This document shows, piece by piece, positions 29,744 to 37,964 of a stretch of DNA of 64,000 bases. Under the pieces are notes generated by a model. That model was not told where the DNA came from. It did not search any database and saw only the letters and a program-made list of their open reading frames with translations. Source of the DNA: an uncultured Pseudomonadota bacterium. GTDB lineage: Bacteria > Pseudomonadota > Alphaproteobacteria > Rs-D84. Location: positions 1-64,000 of the forward strand of contig CASETE010000002.1 of the NCBI GenBank assembly GCA_949290785.1, in the 5' to 3' direction. Position 1 is the stretch's first letter. Every line of letters starts with the position of its first letter. Both the position numbers and the translations under genes were made by a program.

Positions 29744-30574
29744 ATGTCTGTTTCCATAGATCAAGTCTTCGTGAAACAATTCGAAGCAGATGTTCATTTG
29801 GCTTATCAGCAAATGGGCACGAAATTGCGTGCGACAGTACGCAGTAAATCTGGTGTTGTTGGTGCGTCAACCACATTCCAAAAAGTTGGTCGTGGTACCG
29901 CCAGTACAAAATCGCGTCATGGTATTGTACCTGTTATGAACTTGAATCATGAACCTGTTGAATGCTTGTTGCAAGATTATTATGCAGGCGATTGGGTAGA
30001 TGCCTTGGATGAGTTAAAAACAAACGTTGACGAGCGTCGTGTTGTTGCCTCTGCCGGTGCGTATGCATTAGGTCGCAAAACCGATGAATTAATCATATCC
30101 GCAATGAGCAACGCAACAAATTCTGTTGGCGATTATACCACAGGACTGACAAAAGATTTAATCTTGTCTGCCGTTGAAGAATTGAATTCAAAGGATGTTC
30201 CTGATGATGGCAGAAGATTTGCGGTTGTCGGTGTTCATCAGTGGAACGAACTGTTATCAATGGATGAATTTGTGTCGGCAGATTACGTCGGTAATGATTT
30301 GCCATTAGTATCTGGCGGGGCTTCTAAAAAATGGTTAGGCATTACATGGGTGTTGCATAATGGTTTGCCTGTATCAGACGATGAACGTGATTGCTTTATT
30401 TATCACGCAACCAGCATAGGTCATGCCTGTGGTCAAGAGGTTAAAACTGACATTTCTTGGCATGGTGAACGTGCAGCGCATTTTATCAGCAACAGCATGT
30501 CCCAAGGGGCAGTGTTGATTGATAACGATGGCATCGTGCGCGTTAAATGTCTGGATAGTGATGAAACAATCTAA
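29744..30574 (+). CDS. Major capsid protein
   Basis: 276 residues. Begins MSVSIDQVFVKQFEADVHLA and continues with strands and helices in the order of podoviral HK97-fold capsid proteins: RATVRSKSGVVGASTTFQKV, NLNHEPVECLLQDYYAGDWV, the long helix DERRVVASAGAYALGRKTDE, then VGVHQWNELLSMDEFVSADY and a C-terminal domain. It would form the icosahedral shell. AAGGA sits 9 bases before this ATG; the ATG six bases earlier is too close to it. Confidence 0.8.
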   Translation: MSVSIDQVFVKQFEADVHLAYQQMGTKLRATVRSKSGVVGASTTFQKVGRGTASTKSRHGIVPVMNLNHEPVECLLQDYYAGDWVDALDELKTNVDERRVVASAGAYALGRKTDELIISAMSNATNSVGDYTTGLTKDLILSAVEELNSKDVPDDGRRFAVVGVHQWNELLSMDEFVSADYVGNDLPLVSGGASKKWLGITWVLHNGLPVSDDERDCFIYHATSIGHACGQEVKTDISWHGERAAHFISNSMSQGAVLIDNDGIVRVKCLDSDETI

Positions 30575-30595
30575 TGCTAATCAAAGGATGTAAAT

Positions 30596-30823
30596 ATGGC
30601 TTTTCAGAATAAAAACTTATCTGTGATTGCATATGCTAATGGTTTTACATTGTGGCATTATGCGGCAAATGAAACTTTAGCAACGATATCTGCGTCTGGA
30701 TATTTTAATGGTGTAAAGACTTTGATGAATACAGGTGATGTATTGATTATAAATGCGTCTGATAACACATCTATTAAAAAAATTGCGGTATCGGAAAACG
30801 TGACGGTTGCCGATTTGGTTTAA
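30596..30823 (+). CDS. Small conserved virion-cluster protein (possible head decoration)
   Basis: 75 residues, beta-rich and neutral (SVIAYANGFTLWHYAANETL, SGYFNGVKTLMNTGDVLIIN). It lies directly after the major capsid gene and before the tail tubular genes, the place where podoviruses often encode a decoration or head-fibre protein. No signal peptide. The role is inferred from position. AAAGGATG 5 bases upstream supports the start. Confidence 0.55.
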   Translation: MAFQNKNLSVIAYANGFTLWHYAANETLATISASGYFNGVKTLMNTGDVLIINASDNTSIKKIAVSENVTVADLV

Positions 30824-30832
30824 TTGTGTAAT

Positions 30833-30853
30833 GGGCGGTTTTTCATGCCGCCC
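30833..30853 (+). terminator. Terminator between head and tail genes
   Basis: GGGCGG / CCGCCC stem followed by eight Ts. In this cluster it may be partly read through. Confidence 0.75.
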
Positions 30854-30876
30854 TTTTTTTTAAATGGAGTTATAAG

Positions 30877-31395
30877 ATGCTGACAAAAATAGATTTATGT
30901 TCTATGGCGTTATTAAAATTAGGTGAAAAATCTATACAATCTTTGGTAGACGACACGCCCGCCGCCCAACTAAGTCGTACGTTATTTGATCCTGTGGTAG
31001 ATGCGTTGTTGGCATCGCACCCGTGGCGGTTTGCGTGCAAAGAGTTTAATTTAACGAAAAATTCAGATGGTGATTTTTTGATACCTTCTGAATGTTTAAG
31101 AATCATTAAGTGCAGCGGCGAAATCATCGGTAATAAAATCATCACCGCGTCAGAAAATATAAATATTGTCGCCATTGTTCGCGTTCCCGTTGAAACGTTC
31201 CCGAGTTATTTTGTATCTTTGGCTGCCACAAAATTGGCAATGGAGTTTTGTATACCACTAATTGGAGAGCAAACTGTTTTTAGAATGCTGGCGGCTTTAT
31301 ATGAAACGGAATTACAATCTGCAAAATTCATAGACAGTACGACGACTGTGAACCGTGACATTGACAGTTTTTCATTAGTTAACGTGCGTTTTTAA
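30877..31395 (+). CDS. Tail tubular protein A (T7 gp11-like gatekeeper)
   Basis: 172 residues. LTKIDLCSMALLKLGEKSIQ, LVDDTPAAQLSRTLFDPVVD then ALLASHPWRFACKEF is the classical gp11/head-to-tail adaptor start, followed by RVPVETFPSYFVSLAATKLA. It connects the portal to the tail nozzle. A TGGAG site precedes the ATG. The gene is followed at once by tail tubular protein B. Confidence 0.88.
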   Translation: MLTKIDLCSMALLKLGEKSIQSLVDDTPAAQLSRTLFDPVVDALLASHPWRFACKEFNLTKNSDGDFLIPSECLRIIKCSGEIIGNKIITASENINIVAIVRVPVETFPSYFVSLAATKLAMEFCIPLIGEQTVFRMLAALYETELQSAKFIDSTTTVNRDIDSFSLVNVRF

Positions 31396-31410
31396 TTGTG
31401 GGGGATTACA

Positions 31411-33126
31411 ATGGGGGATTTCATAAAAACACAAAATTCTTTTGCACACGGCGAGGTGGCGCCAGAATTTTTTGCGCATGATAATATTAATGGTTTATCG
31501 CGCCTGGAAAATATGGATGTCTTGGCAGGCGGCGGTTTGTCTCGGCGACGCGGATTGCAGCATATTGCTGATTTGGAATCAAATGCAAGGCTTATCGCGT
31601 TTTCGGTCAGTGAAAATGAAAATTACATATTGGCTTTGAACGATGGACATATATTGGTGTTTAATCAAGGCGTGCAAATAAAAGATTTGTTGTCACCTTG
31701 GGCTTTTGATGACTTGATGAAGTTACAATATGCGCAACGTTTTGGTACCATAATTTTTGTACATCCGGATTACCAGCCTTATGTTTTAAAAAAAGAATCG
31801 GATGATTTTGCGTTATCAAAATTTGATTTCGCTCGTAATGATTCAGATATGACGGTTAATATACCGTTTATGAAGTTTGATGACGCAGAAAACATAAAAA
31901 TTACTGTAACTGCGAATGACGCCGGTAATAATTACGCTACATTTACAACTAATGAAGACTTTTGGACGACAGATGATACAGAAGGGCGCTTTTTGTTATT
32001 AAACAAACAGTGGACGATAACTGAATACATCAGTCCAACGGTTGTAACGGCGCATACAAATGGAACGTATAGTCTGCCAAGCGGTGCCGTGTCGGATTGG
32101 CGCGAAGCAGCATTCAGTAAAAAACGTGGTTGGCCGTGCAGTATTACTTTTCATCAAGATAGATTGGTTTTTGGCGGTTCTCGTTCTTGGCCCAGTGGCG
32201 TATGGTTGTCTCAGGTTGGTCGGCATAATAATTTTAACGTCGGCACTGGTTTAGACGACGAAGCGATATTTATAACGTTGCTGTCGCAACAGCGACAGCA
32301 AATTTGCACGGTTGTCAGCAGCGATAATTTGCAAATTTTAACGTCGGCTGGCGAATGGGCAATATCCAGTAAACCTTTGACGCCGTCGGCTGTGGATATA
32401 AAGCAACATACTTCGGTAGGCAGCGTATCGCAAAGGTATTTACAACCGCAAAAAATAGAAGGCGCAACCGTATTCATTTCCGGCAGCAAAAAAGACATTC
32501 GCGAATTAAGTCTTGATCAGTTGGGTGAAAATTATAATGCCACGGATTTGTGTGCTTTTTCAAAGCATTTGATGCAAGAACCTGTTGACGTTGCGTATAA
32601 CGAGGAAACGCGTCAGTTATTCGTTGTCATGCAATCTGGCGATATGGCCGTGTTAAACCAAAATTCTGCCTTAGGAATTTCCGCGTGGGGCAGTTATAAA
32701 ACCCAAGGTCAATTTAAATCCGTAACTACCATAGACGGAGAGACCTTCGTCGTTGTTTATCGTGAAGATAAGTATTATTTAGAAAAGTTTTCAGAATCGG
32801 TATTACAAGACGGTGATAAATATGGATTTGCGTTTGTCGCGTCTGCCTTGCCGTTACGTGCATCGGGTCACAATGCAAACAAGGTCAGAGTACGAAAAAT
32901 AATGGCGCGAGTCTTAAATACGAAATCATTGTTTATCAATGATATGCGCGCGGATTTACCTAATGAAGTATATTCGGCTGAATCGAAGGGTTACAGTGGT
33001 GACGTTTCTATTAATTTACTGGGCGTGCAACGAAATTGCATGAATGCGCCTTGGACAATCAAAAGCAGTGAACAATTACCAGCAACGGTATTATCCGTGA
33101 CGATGTACGGGTATTACTTGGTATAA
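31411..33126 (+). CDS. Tail tubular protein B (T7 gp12-like nozzle)
   Basis: About 571 residues. QNSFAHGEVAPEFFAHDNIN and NMDVLAGGGLSRRRGLQHIA near the start, and RGWPCSITFHQDRLVFGGSR, WLSQVGRHNNFN, TSAGEWAI in the middle, are characteristic of the podoviral nozzle family. Six copies would form the tail tip. GGGGGATT before the second in-frame ATG fixes the start at 31411. It is shorter than T7 gp12 but continuous. Confidence 0.88.
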   Translation: MGDFIKTQNSFAHGEVAPEFFAHDNINGLSRLENMDVLAGGGLSRRRGLQHIADLESNARLIAFSVSENENYILALNDGHILVFNQGVQIKDLLSPWAFDDLMKLQYAQRFGTIIFVHPDYQPYVLKKESDDFALSKFDFARNDSDMTVNIPFMKFDDAENIKITVTANDAGNNYATFTTNEDFWTTDDTEGRFLLLNKQWTITEYISPTVVTAHTNGTYSLPSGAVSDWREAAFSKKRGWPCSITFHQDRLVFGGSRSWPSGVWLSQVGRHNNFNVGTGLDDEAIFITLLSQQRQQICTVVSSDNLQILTSAGEWAISSKPLTPSAVDIKQHTSVGSVSQRYLQPQKIEGATVFISGSKKDIRELSLDQLGENYNATDLCAFSKHLMQEPVDVAYNEETRQLFVVMQSGDMAVLNQNSALGISAWGSYKTQGQFKSVTTIDGETFVVVYREDKYYLEKFSESVLQDGDKYGFAFVASALPLRASGHNANKVRVRKIMARVLNTKSLFINDMRADLPNEVYSAESKGYSGDVSINLLGVQRNCMNAPWTIKSSEQLPATVLSVTMYGYYLV

Positions 33127-33142
33127 AAAATGGAGGTTAATT

Positions 33143-33490
33143 ATGGGACAACTTGTATCAGATGTAACGGATATATTGGATTATAAGAAATCAAAAAAGG
33201 ATGCAGAAACTGAACGTCAAAAAGTGCTGGCTGACATCGCCGCAGATGAGAAGACAAAAACTAACTTAGTAAAGAAAACATTGGCTACGCAACGTGCAAA
33301 ATATGGGGCGTCTGGTATGTCAGGGCGCAGTATGACAGAAGGTGCCGTATTAAAGCGTTTGAAATCCGAAACCGAGGAACCATACGAAGAAAAAAAGCGC
33401 ACAAATATAGAGAAGTTGAAAAAAATAAAAGTAGAAAAACCAAATTTATTACAATCTTTGTTGGATAAATTTGAAGACTTAATAGGTTAA
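33143..33490 (+). CDS. Small coiled-coil virion-cluster protein
   Basis: 115 residues, highly charged and helical: DILDYKKSKKDAETERQKVL, KTLATQRAKYGASGMSGRSM. Comparable small proteins lie after the nozzle gene in podoviruses, where they are virion or internal proteins. The RAKYGASGM motif recalls the start of gp14-like internal proteins, but I would not assign it firmly. TGGAGG upstream is a good RBS. No large internal ejection proteins (gp15/gp16) are encoded. Confidence 0.6.
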   Translation: MGQLVSDVTDILDYKKSKKDAETERQKVLADIAADEKTKTNLVKKTLATQRAKYGASGMSGRSMTEGAVLKRLKSETEEPYEEKKRTNIEKLKKIKVEKPNLLQSLLDKFEDLIG

Positions 33491-33504
33491 CGCAGGGGGC
33501 GCAA

Positions 33505-34053
33505 ATGTACAAAGTATCTTATGTCGCAGACGGTGAAACGTCCGAGTTTTTATTTGTATTCCCCTTTTTTCAATCTGCAGACATCCGGGTATCTGTGGAC
33601 GATAAGATTCTTTCGGATACAGAGTACGCGGTGATTCCAAATGAAGAATACGATGGTGGTAACGTCGTTTTTCCTATGCCGCCTGAAAAAGACGTAAAAA
33701 TAGACATCTTCAGACAGGTGGCGTTGTCGCGTGTCATAGATTATCAACCGACGGCAAAAATAGACCCGGAAAATTTGAATGCGGATTTTAATTTTCTGTT
33801 AGAAGCGTTTAAAGATTTACATAAAATTGATATTGACGTAACGGAATGGGGAAATATACACGATAACGTTATGCGTTTTTTGAATTATAACTTACAGGTA
33901 ATAGAAGACAAGTTATCTGGTGGTTCCGTACTAGGTTTATATCGTAATTTGGTATCCGTATTAGAAAACGCATTACCGAAACTTATAAACGATTATGGCA
34001 GTATAACCGAAGAAGCACCGAACGAAAATCGCGATGATTACGGCGTTTTATGA
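33505..34053 (+). CDS. Tail-fibre N-terminal (T7 gp17-like) protein
   Basis: 182 residues. YVADGETSEFLFVFPFFQSA, DIRVSVDDKILSDTEYAV, DIFRQVALSRVIDYQPTAKI and DPENLNADFNFLLEAFKDL match the particle-binding domain of T7-type tail fibres. It has no distal receptor-binding part, ending after a short helical stretch; a separate fibre with receptor-binding features is encoded at 41158. Its last 20 bases overlap the terminase ATPase gene. Strong AGGGGG site upstream. Confidence 0.8.
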   Translation: MYKVSYVADGETSEFLFVFPFFQSADIRVSVDDKILSDTEYAVIPNEEYDGGNVVFPMPPEKDVKIDIFRQVALSRVIDYQPTAKIDPENLNADFNFLLEAFKDLHKIDIDVTEWGNIHDNVMRFLNYNLQVIEDKLSGGSVLGLYRNLVSVLENALPKLINDYGSITEEAPNENRDDYGVL

Positions 34054-34648
34054 TTTTTTAGACCAATGGAACGAGATATTGGGATTCAAGACGCCGGCAC
34101 ACCATAAACAAATTATGGCTTTTTTGGTGTCTGTACTGGAATCGGAACCGCGTCGTGGTTTATTAATGTCTTTCAGGCATTCTGGTAAATCAACCGTAGT
34201 TGGGATTTTTGCGGCATGCGTTTTATGCTTGCGGCCGGAAACAAGAATTCTAATTTTGTCGGCGGAAAATAGTTTGGCAGCGCGTATGGTTGCACATATA
34301 AAACACATTTTGGAAAATCATCCCAGGTGCTCGGATTTGATACCGGATGTGAAAAAAGAGTGGGCAAACGGCAGAATAACAGTTAATAGACCGATTGGCA
34401 TTAGGGAACCGTCGGTTGTTTGTCAGGGAATACATGGAAACATTACAGGTATGCGCGCGGATTTAATCATTTGCGATGACGTAGAAGTACCGAATACCTG
34501 TAACACCGCCAGCAAACGAGAAACGTTACGTGAAAGATTGCGAGAGTTAGATTTTATATTATCACCAACTGGTACCATGATATACATTGGGACGCCACAT
34601 ACCATAGATACCATTTATAGAACGACAGAAGATGATATGGCAAACTAA
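34034..34648 (+). CDS. Large terminase, ATPase half (split gene)
   Basis: 204 residues. N-terminal motor domain of a podoviral large terminase: Walker A FRHSGKST at 47-54, Walker B DLIICDDVE at 143-151 and the coupling motif IYIGTPHT at 183-190. It stops about 14 residues later, where a normal terminase continues into the nuclease domain. That domain is encoded separately at 37963, on the same strand, after a 3.3-kb opposite-strand operon. All ATPase motifs are intact, so the half-protein may still work as a packaging motor subunit together with the nuclease half, or the gene may be dead. Confidence 0.88.
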   Translation: MITAFYDFLDQWNEILGFKTPAHHKQIMAFLVSVLESEPRRGLLMSFRHSGKSTVVGIFAACVLCLRPETRILILSAENSLAARMVAHIKHILENHPRCSDLIPDVKKEWANGRITVNRPIGIREPSVVCQGIHGNITGMRADLIICDDVEVPNTCNTASKRETLRERLRELDFILSPTGTMIYIGTPHTIDTIYRTTEDDMAN

Positions 34649-34654
34649 TTATAG

Positions 34655-35314
34655 TTACGCTTCTTCTTGTTCAGACGTTTTTATTGTGGTAATCAAAGAG
34701 CGTAATTTCTTTAACAGTTCTGCACCGGCATCGCCAAAAAGCGGCAGGTAAGTTTCATATTCTGGCATGTCCGCTTGTAACTGTGCGCGTGTTCGTTCAG
34801 ACAAGGGTTGCTTTAATATATCGCTTGCGACGTTCCATAGGTGATATGCTTGGTAAGTTTTGTCGACGATTAACCATTTATCTAGTAATTGCGGTTTTGC
34901 GGATAAGACGGCCCGTATTGCAACCAACCATTGATTGCCAAATTTTTTAATAATTGGCAGTTGTTGTAATTTGTGTAATCCGTCTTCATCTGGGGTAAAT
35001 TCGTTTATGCCTTTTTCTAGTTCGGTCCATTCGGCGTTCGTTAACGGTATCGTAGCGACAGATTGTGCCATCATACCGCCGTAAGGTAATAGGTCTCGTT
35101 CAATGGAATCCATTGGCGTTTTACCGCTGCGCAGATTTTCAATGTGCTTTACCAAGTTTTTACCGGTTGGTAATTCGCGCAATTCTTTTAATATTTCAGG
35201 GGTAGATTCATTAATGAAAACTTGATTAACAGCCGCCCAACCACCAAAGATTACGTGTTCTTGGCGATAAAGATTTAATAATTTTTGCGCTGTTACGCTG
35301 GCTTTTATTTTCAT
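34655..35314 (-). CDS. Unknown helical protein in the dnaB operon
   Basis: 219 residues, no signal peptide or membrane segment. Mostly helical, with INESTPEILKELRELPTGKN, LLPYGGMMAQSVATIPLTNA and an acidic C-terminus. I recognise no family. It is last in the minus-strand set dnaB, HTH regulator, this gene, which interrupts the large terminase. A GGGGGAC site precedes the ATG. Six bases separate its stop from that of the terminase ATPase half on the other strand. Confidence 0.6.
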   Translation of the reverse strand: MKIKASVTAQKLLNLYRQEHVIFGGWAAVNQVFINESTPEILKELRELPTGKNLVKHIENLRSGKTPMDSIERDLLPYGGMMAQSVATIPLTNAEWTELEKGINEFTPDEDGLHKLQQLPIIKKFGNQWLVAIRAVLSAKPQLLDKWLIVDKTYQAYHLWNVASDILKQPLSERTRAQLQADMPEYETYLPLFGDAGAELLKKLRSLITTIKTSEQEEA

Positions 35315-35342
35315 TTTGTCCCCCCTGTATGCAAAAGAATAT

Positions 35343-36347
35343 TTATTCCATTACAATCATGATAACTTTATGCATGGTTTTACCAATGAGTTTTTCTTCT
35401 GGTGATACGATTTGACCATATGTTTTGCCTTTGGAATCTTGGCGAACAACGACGATTTGTGCCGTGGCTGTATCATCTGCGTTCATTGCGTCAAAGTCTG
35501 TATCTATACATACAGCCAAGTCGCCGACAGATACATTTGCTTGCGAATCCACAAAGACGTAAGACTTTTCAGGTATAAAACCGCCCAGACGTTTAGAGTT
35601 TGGAATAACCGCATACAATCCAGACCGTCCTTCTAATGGAACCGGGGCAACAATCATGGTTTCGTCGGACTTTTTGAAGGTAAGTGCTTTGCCGTTTGGC
35701 GTTGCAAATACTGGGATAAGTTTTTTTCGTGCGCTGTCGTACAATTTTGCGCCATAAAAACTGCTGTGGTCAATGCCAGACATTGGATTGCTGGGGATTA
35801 ATACGGATTTTACGCGTTCGGTGACTTTGTTTATTTGTTTGTTTAGTTCGCCAGAGTTATATAATTCTGCTATTTTATCAAACAACGCTTCCGCGGTATA
35901 TCCGAATGAATTTGCCAACGGTTCTATTTCGTTTTGATATATTTCGCGTTGTCCGACTTCTATCTTATGATATACAGACAAGGTCATGCCGGCGTCTTTT
36001 GCGGCCTGTGCGATGGTTTTACCGGCTTGTTGACGGACTTTACGTAATCCGCTGCCAAATATTTTTAATCCGCTGTCCTCGTTGTCATTCAAGCGGCGTT
36101 TTATTTCCGTTTGCCACTGGTTTGCGACGTCATCAGATTCTTTGATAAAAATATCTGATAATTTGCAACCTAAGATATTGCATATATTCAGTAATTGTTT
36201 CTGATTCAGGCGACGTACCCCTTTTTCTATTTTTGACACGGCTGATAAAGACAAATTTGCCTGACGGGCCAACGCGGTCATTTTCATACCGCTTGCCAAA
36301 CGGATGTTTCTTATATTGTTTGGAAATATTATTTCTTCTTGGGCCAT
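35343..36347 (-). CDS. Regulator with two XRE-type HTH domains and a possible S24-like C-terminus
   Basis: About 334 residues from the ATG at 36347, chosen for AAGGAG 7 bases upstream. First HTH about 10-60 (NIRNIRLASGMKMTALARQA, NLSLSAVSKIEKGVRRLNQ), second about 95-145 (GSGLRKVRQQAGKTIAQAAK, GMTLSVYHKIEVGQREI). The C-terminal 110 residues (PNSKRLGGFIPEKSYVFVDS, NVSVGDLAVCIDTD) resemble an S24/LexA-like fold but I see no Ser-Lys dyad, so it probably does not self-cleave. It likely binds two operators. It is downstream of dnaB, between the terminase halves, and could govern the virion genes. Confidence 0.75.
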   Translation of the reverse strand: MAQEEIIFPNNIRNIRLASGMKMTALARQANLSLSAVSKIEKGVRRLNQKQLLNICNILGCKLSDIFIKESDDVANQWQTEIKRRLNDNEDSGLKIFGSGLRKVRQQAGKTIAQAAKDAGMTLSVYHKIEVGQREIYQNEIEPLANSFGYTAEALFDKIAELYNSGELNKQINKVTERVKSVLIPSNPMSGIDHSSFYGAKLYDSARKKLIPVFATPNGKALTFKKSDETMIVAPVPLEGRSGLYAVIPNSKRLGGFIPEKSYVFVDSQANVSVGDLAVCIDTDFDAMNADDTATAQIVVVRQDSKGKTYGQIVSPEEKLIGKTMHKVIMIVME

Positions 36348-36413
36348 TCTGAATCTCCTTGCGCTTATTGACAAATATTAGTTAATTTTCACAGAATAGG
36401 CAAGTATAAAATA

Positions 36414-37964
36414 TTATAAAGGCATATCGTCTGGGATATCGTCAGGATTAATAGCCGCAATATCAGAATCTTGGTTTGGTAAACTTTGTGTGGCGTTATC
36501 AACGAAATCTGGAACGCCTCTTTCTGCCATTTCATCCAGGTTATCAAACAAACTGTAATCGCCAAAGAATGCCAAACGCACCGTTTCAGGACGACCGTGC
36601 CTGTTCTTGCCGATAATTACATCTGCCTTGCCGCGTGCACGTTCCAGGCGCTTTTGATAATTTTCAATAATTTTATCGGTTGCGTTACCAGAAATTCTTT
36701 GTGAAGGATCGCGATTTTCAAGATAATATTCTTCGCGGTATGTAAACATTACTATGTCGGCGTCTTGCTCAATAGAACCAGATTCGCGCAAGTCCGCCAG
36801 TTGCGGTCTTTTATCGTCGCGTGATTCAACGCTACGCGATAACTGTGACAGCGCAATCACCGGTACGTCCAGTTCTTTGGCCAACATTTTCAGGCCGCGC
36901 GTAATTTCAGAAATTTCTTGGACGCGGTTATCGTTGCGCTTTCCGCCGGGTGACGTCATCAGTTGTAAATAGTCAACAACAATCAGGGCGATACCGCCAC
37001 ACTTACGTGCCAATCTTCTTGCGCGCGTTCGCATCATCGGGACGGACATGCCGGGGGTGTCGTCTATGTACAAAGGAACCCGTCCAATCGCGTCGGAATA
37101 TTGCGACATTTTAAGAAAGTCTTCATCGGTCAAAGATCCTTCGCGCATGGCGGTTGCAGGAATCTTAGACTGCGATGATAATACGCGAGCCGCCAGTTGC
37201 GAGTGCGACATTTCAAGACTGAAAAACGCGACCGCCCCCTTATACTGTTCGTTGGCGCGTCCGTAAAGAATGGCGTTTGCCGCATTAAAGGCGATGTTCA
37301 TTGCCAAAGTAGTTTTTCCCATTGCGGGTCGTCCTGCAATGATTATCAAGTCAGAATGGTGCAAGCCGCTGATGGATTGGTCTAATGCCGTTAGGCCTGT
37401 CGTTAAACCGGATAATTTACCATCTGCTTTATATGCAATTTCGGCTTCCTTTAAAGCGCTTTGCAATGCTGTTGCAATGGACGTTACTTCGCGTTCGGAT
37501 ATGCCGGCAGACGCCATTTCAAATAATTTTTGTTCCGCCGTTTCTATTTGCGCGGACACAGGGTTGTCTAAATCTTCAACAAAAGCAGCGTCTGTAATAG
37601 ATTGCCCTAAGTTTATTAAGTCGCGCCGTAATGCGTTTTCATAAACGATGCGTCCGTATTGTTCAACATTGACGACGGTCGCCCCGGCACCGGCCAATTG
37701 AGTAAGGTATTCAACGCCGCCGACGGATTCCAAAGTACCTTGTTGTTCAAGGTAATTTTTAGCGGTGATTATATCAAACGGTATTCCCGCAGCAAACTGC
37801 TTTTCAGCCAGTTTATATATTTCTTGGTGTGCGGGGTGGTAAAAATGTTCAGGACGTAAGAATTCTGATACGCGTTCCAACGCGCGATTGTTCATCAAAA
37901 CAGCCGCCAAAACAGCCTGTTCAGCCTCTAAGTTAGTCGGCAAAGTTTTGGGAGTAAAGTCCAT
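36414..37964 (-). CDS. dnaB: Replicative DNA helicase DnaB
   Basis: 516 residues. Hexameric 5'-3' helicase at the replication fork. N-terminal domain PTNLEAEQAVLAAVLMNNRA and HFYHPAHQEIYKLAEKQ, then the RecA-like core with Walker A GRPAMGKTTLAMNIA, FFSLEMSHSQLAAR, VVDYLQLM, and QLSRSVESRDDKRPQLADLR then ESGSIEQDADIVMF. It is full length and of host chromosomal type, not a phage helicase. The start MDFTPKTLP at 37964 shares two bases with the ATG of the terminase nuclease gene on the other strand. It is presumably essential if it is the only dnaB. Confidence 0.95.
   Translation of the reverse strand: MDFTPKTLPTNLEAEQAVLAAVLMNNRALERVSEFLRPEHFYHPAHQEIYKLAEKQFAAGIPFDIITAKNYLEQQGTLESVGGVEYLTQLAGAGATVVNVEQYGRIVYENALRRDLINLGQSITDAAFVEDLDNPVSAQIETAEQKLFEMASAGISEREVTSIATALQSALKEAEIAYKADGKLSGLTTGLTALDQSISGLHHSDLIIIAGRPAMGKTTLAMNIAFNAANAILYGRANEQYKGAVAFFSLEMSHSQLAARVLSSQSKIPATAMREGSLTDEDFLKMSQYSDAIGRVPLYIDDTPGMSVPMMRTRARRLARKCGGIALIVVDYLQLMTSPGGKRNDNRVQEISEITRGLKMLAKELDVPVIALSQLSRSVESRDDKRPQLADLRESGSIEQDADIVMFTYREEYYLENRDPSQRISGNATDKIIENYQKRLERARGKADVIIGKNRHGRPETVRLAFFGDYSLFDNLDEMAERGVPDFVDNATQSLPNQDSDIAAINPDDIPDDMPL

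Noticed and set aside
36414..37964. Idea that this DnaB is a phage helicase belonging to the virion cluster
   Set aside because: It is full length, with host-type motifs throughout and the opposite orientation; no other phage replication gene is present. A second dnaB elsewhere in the genome would reopen the question.
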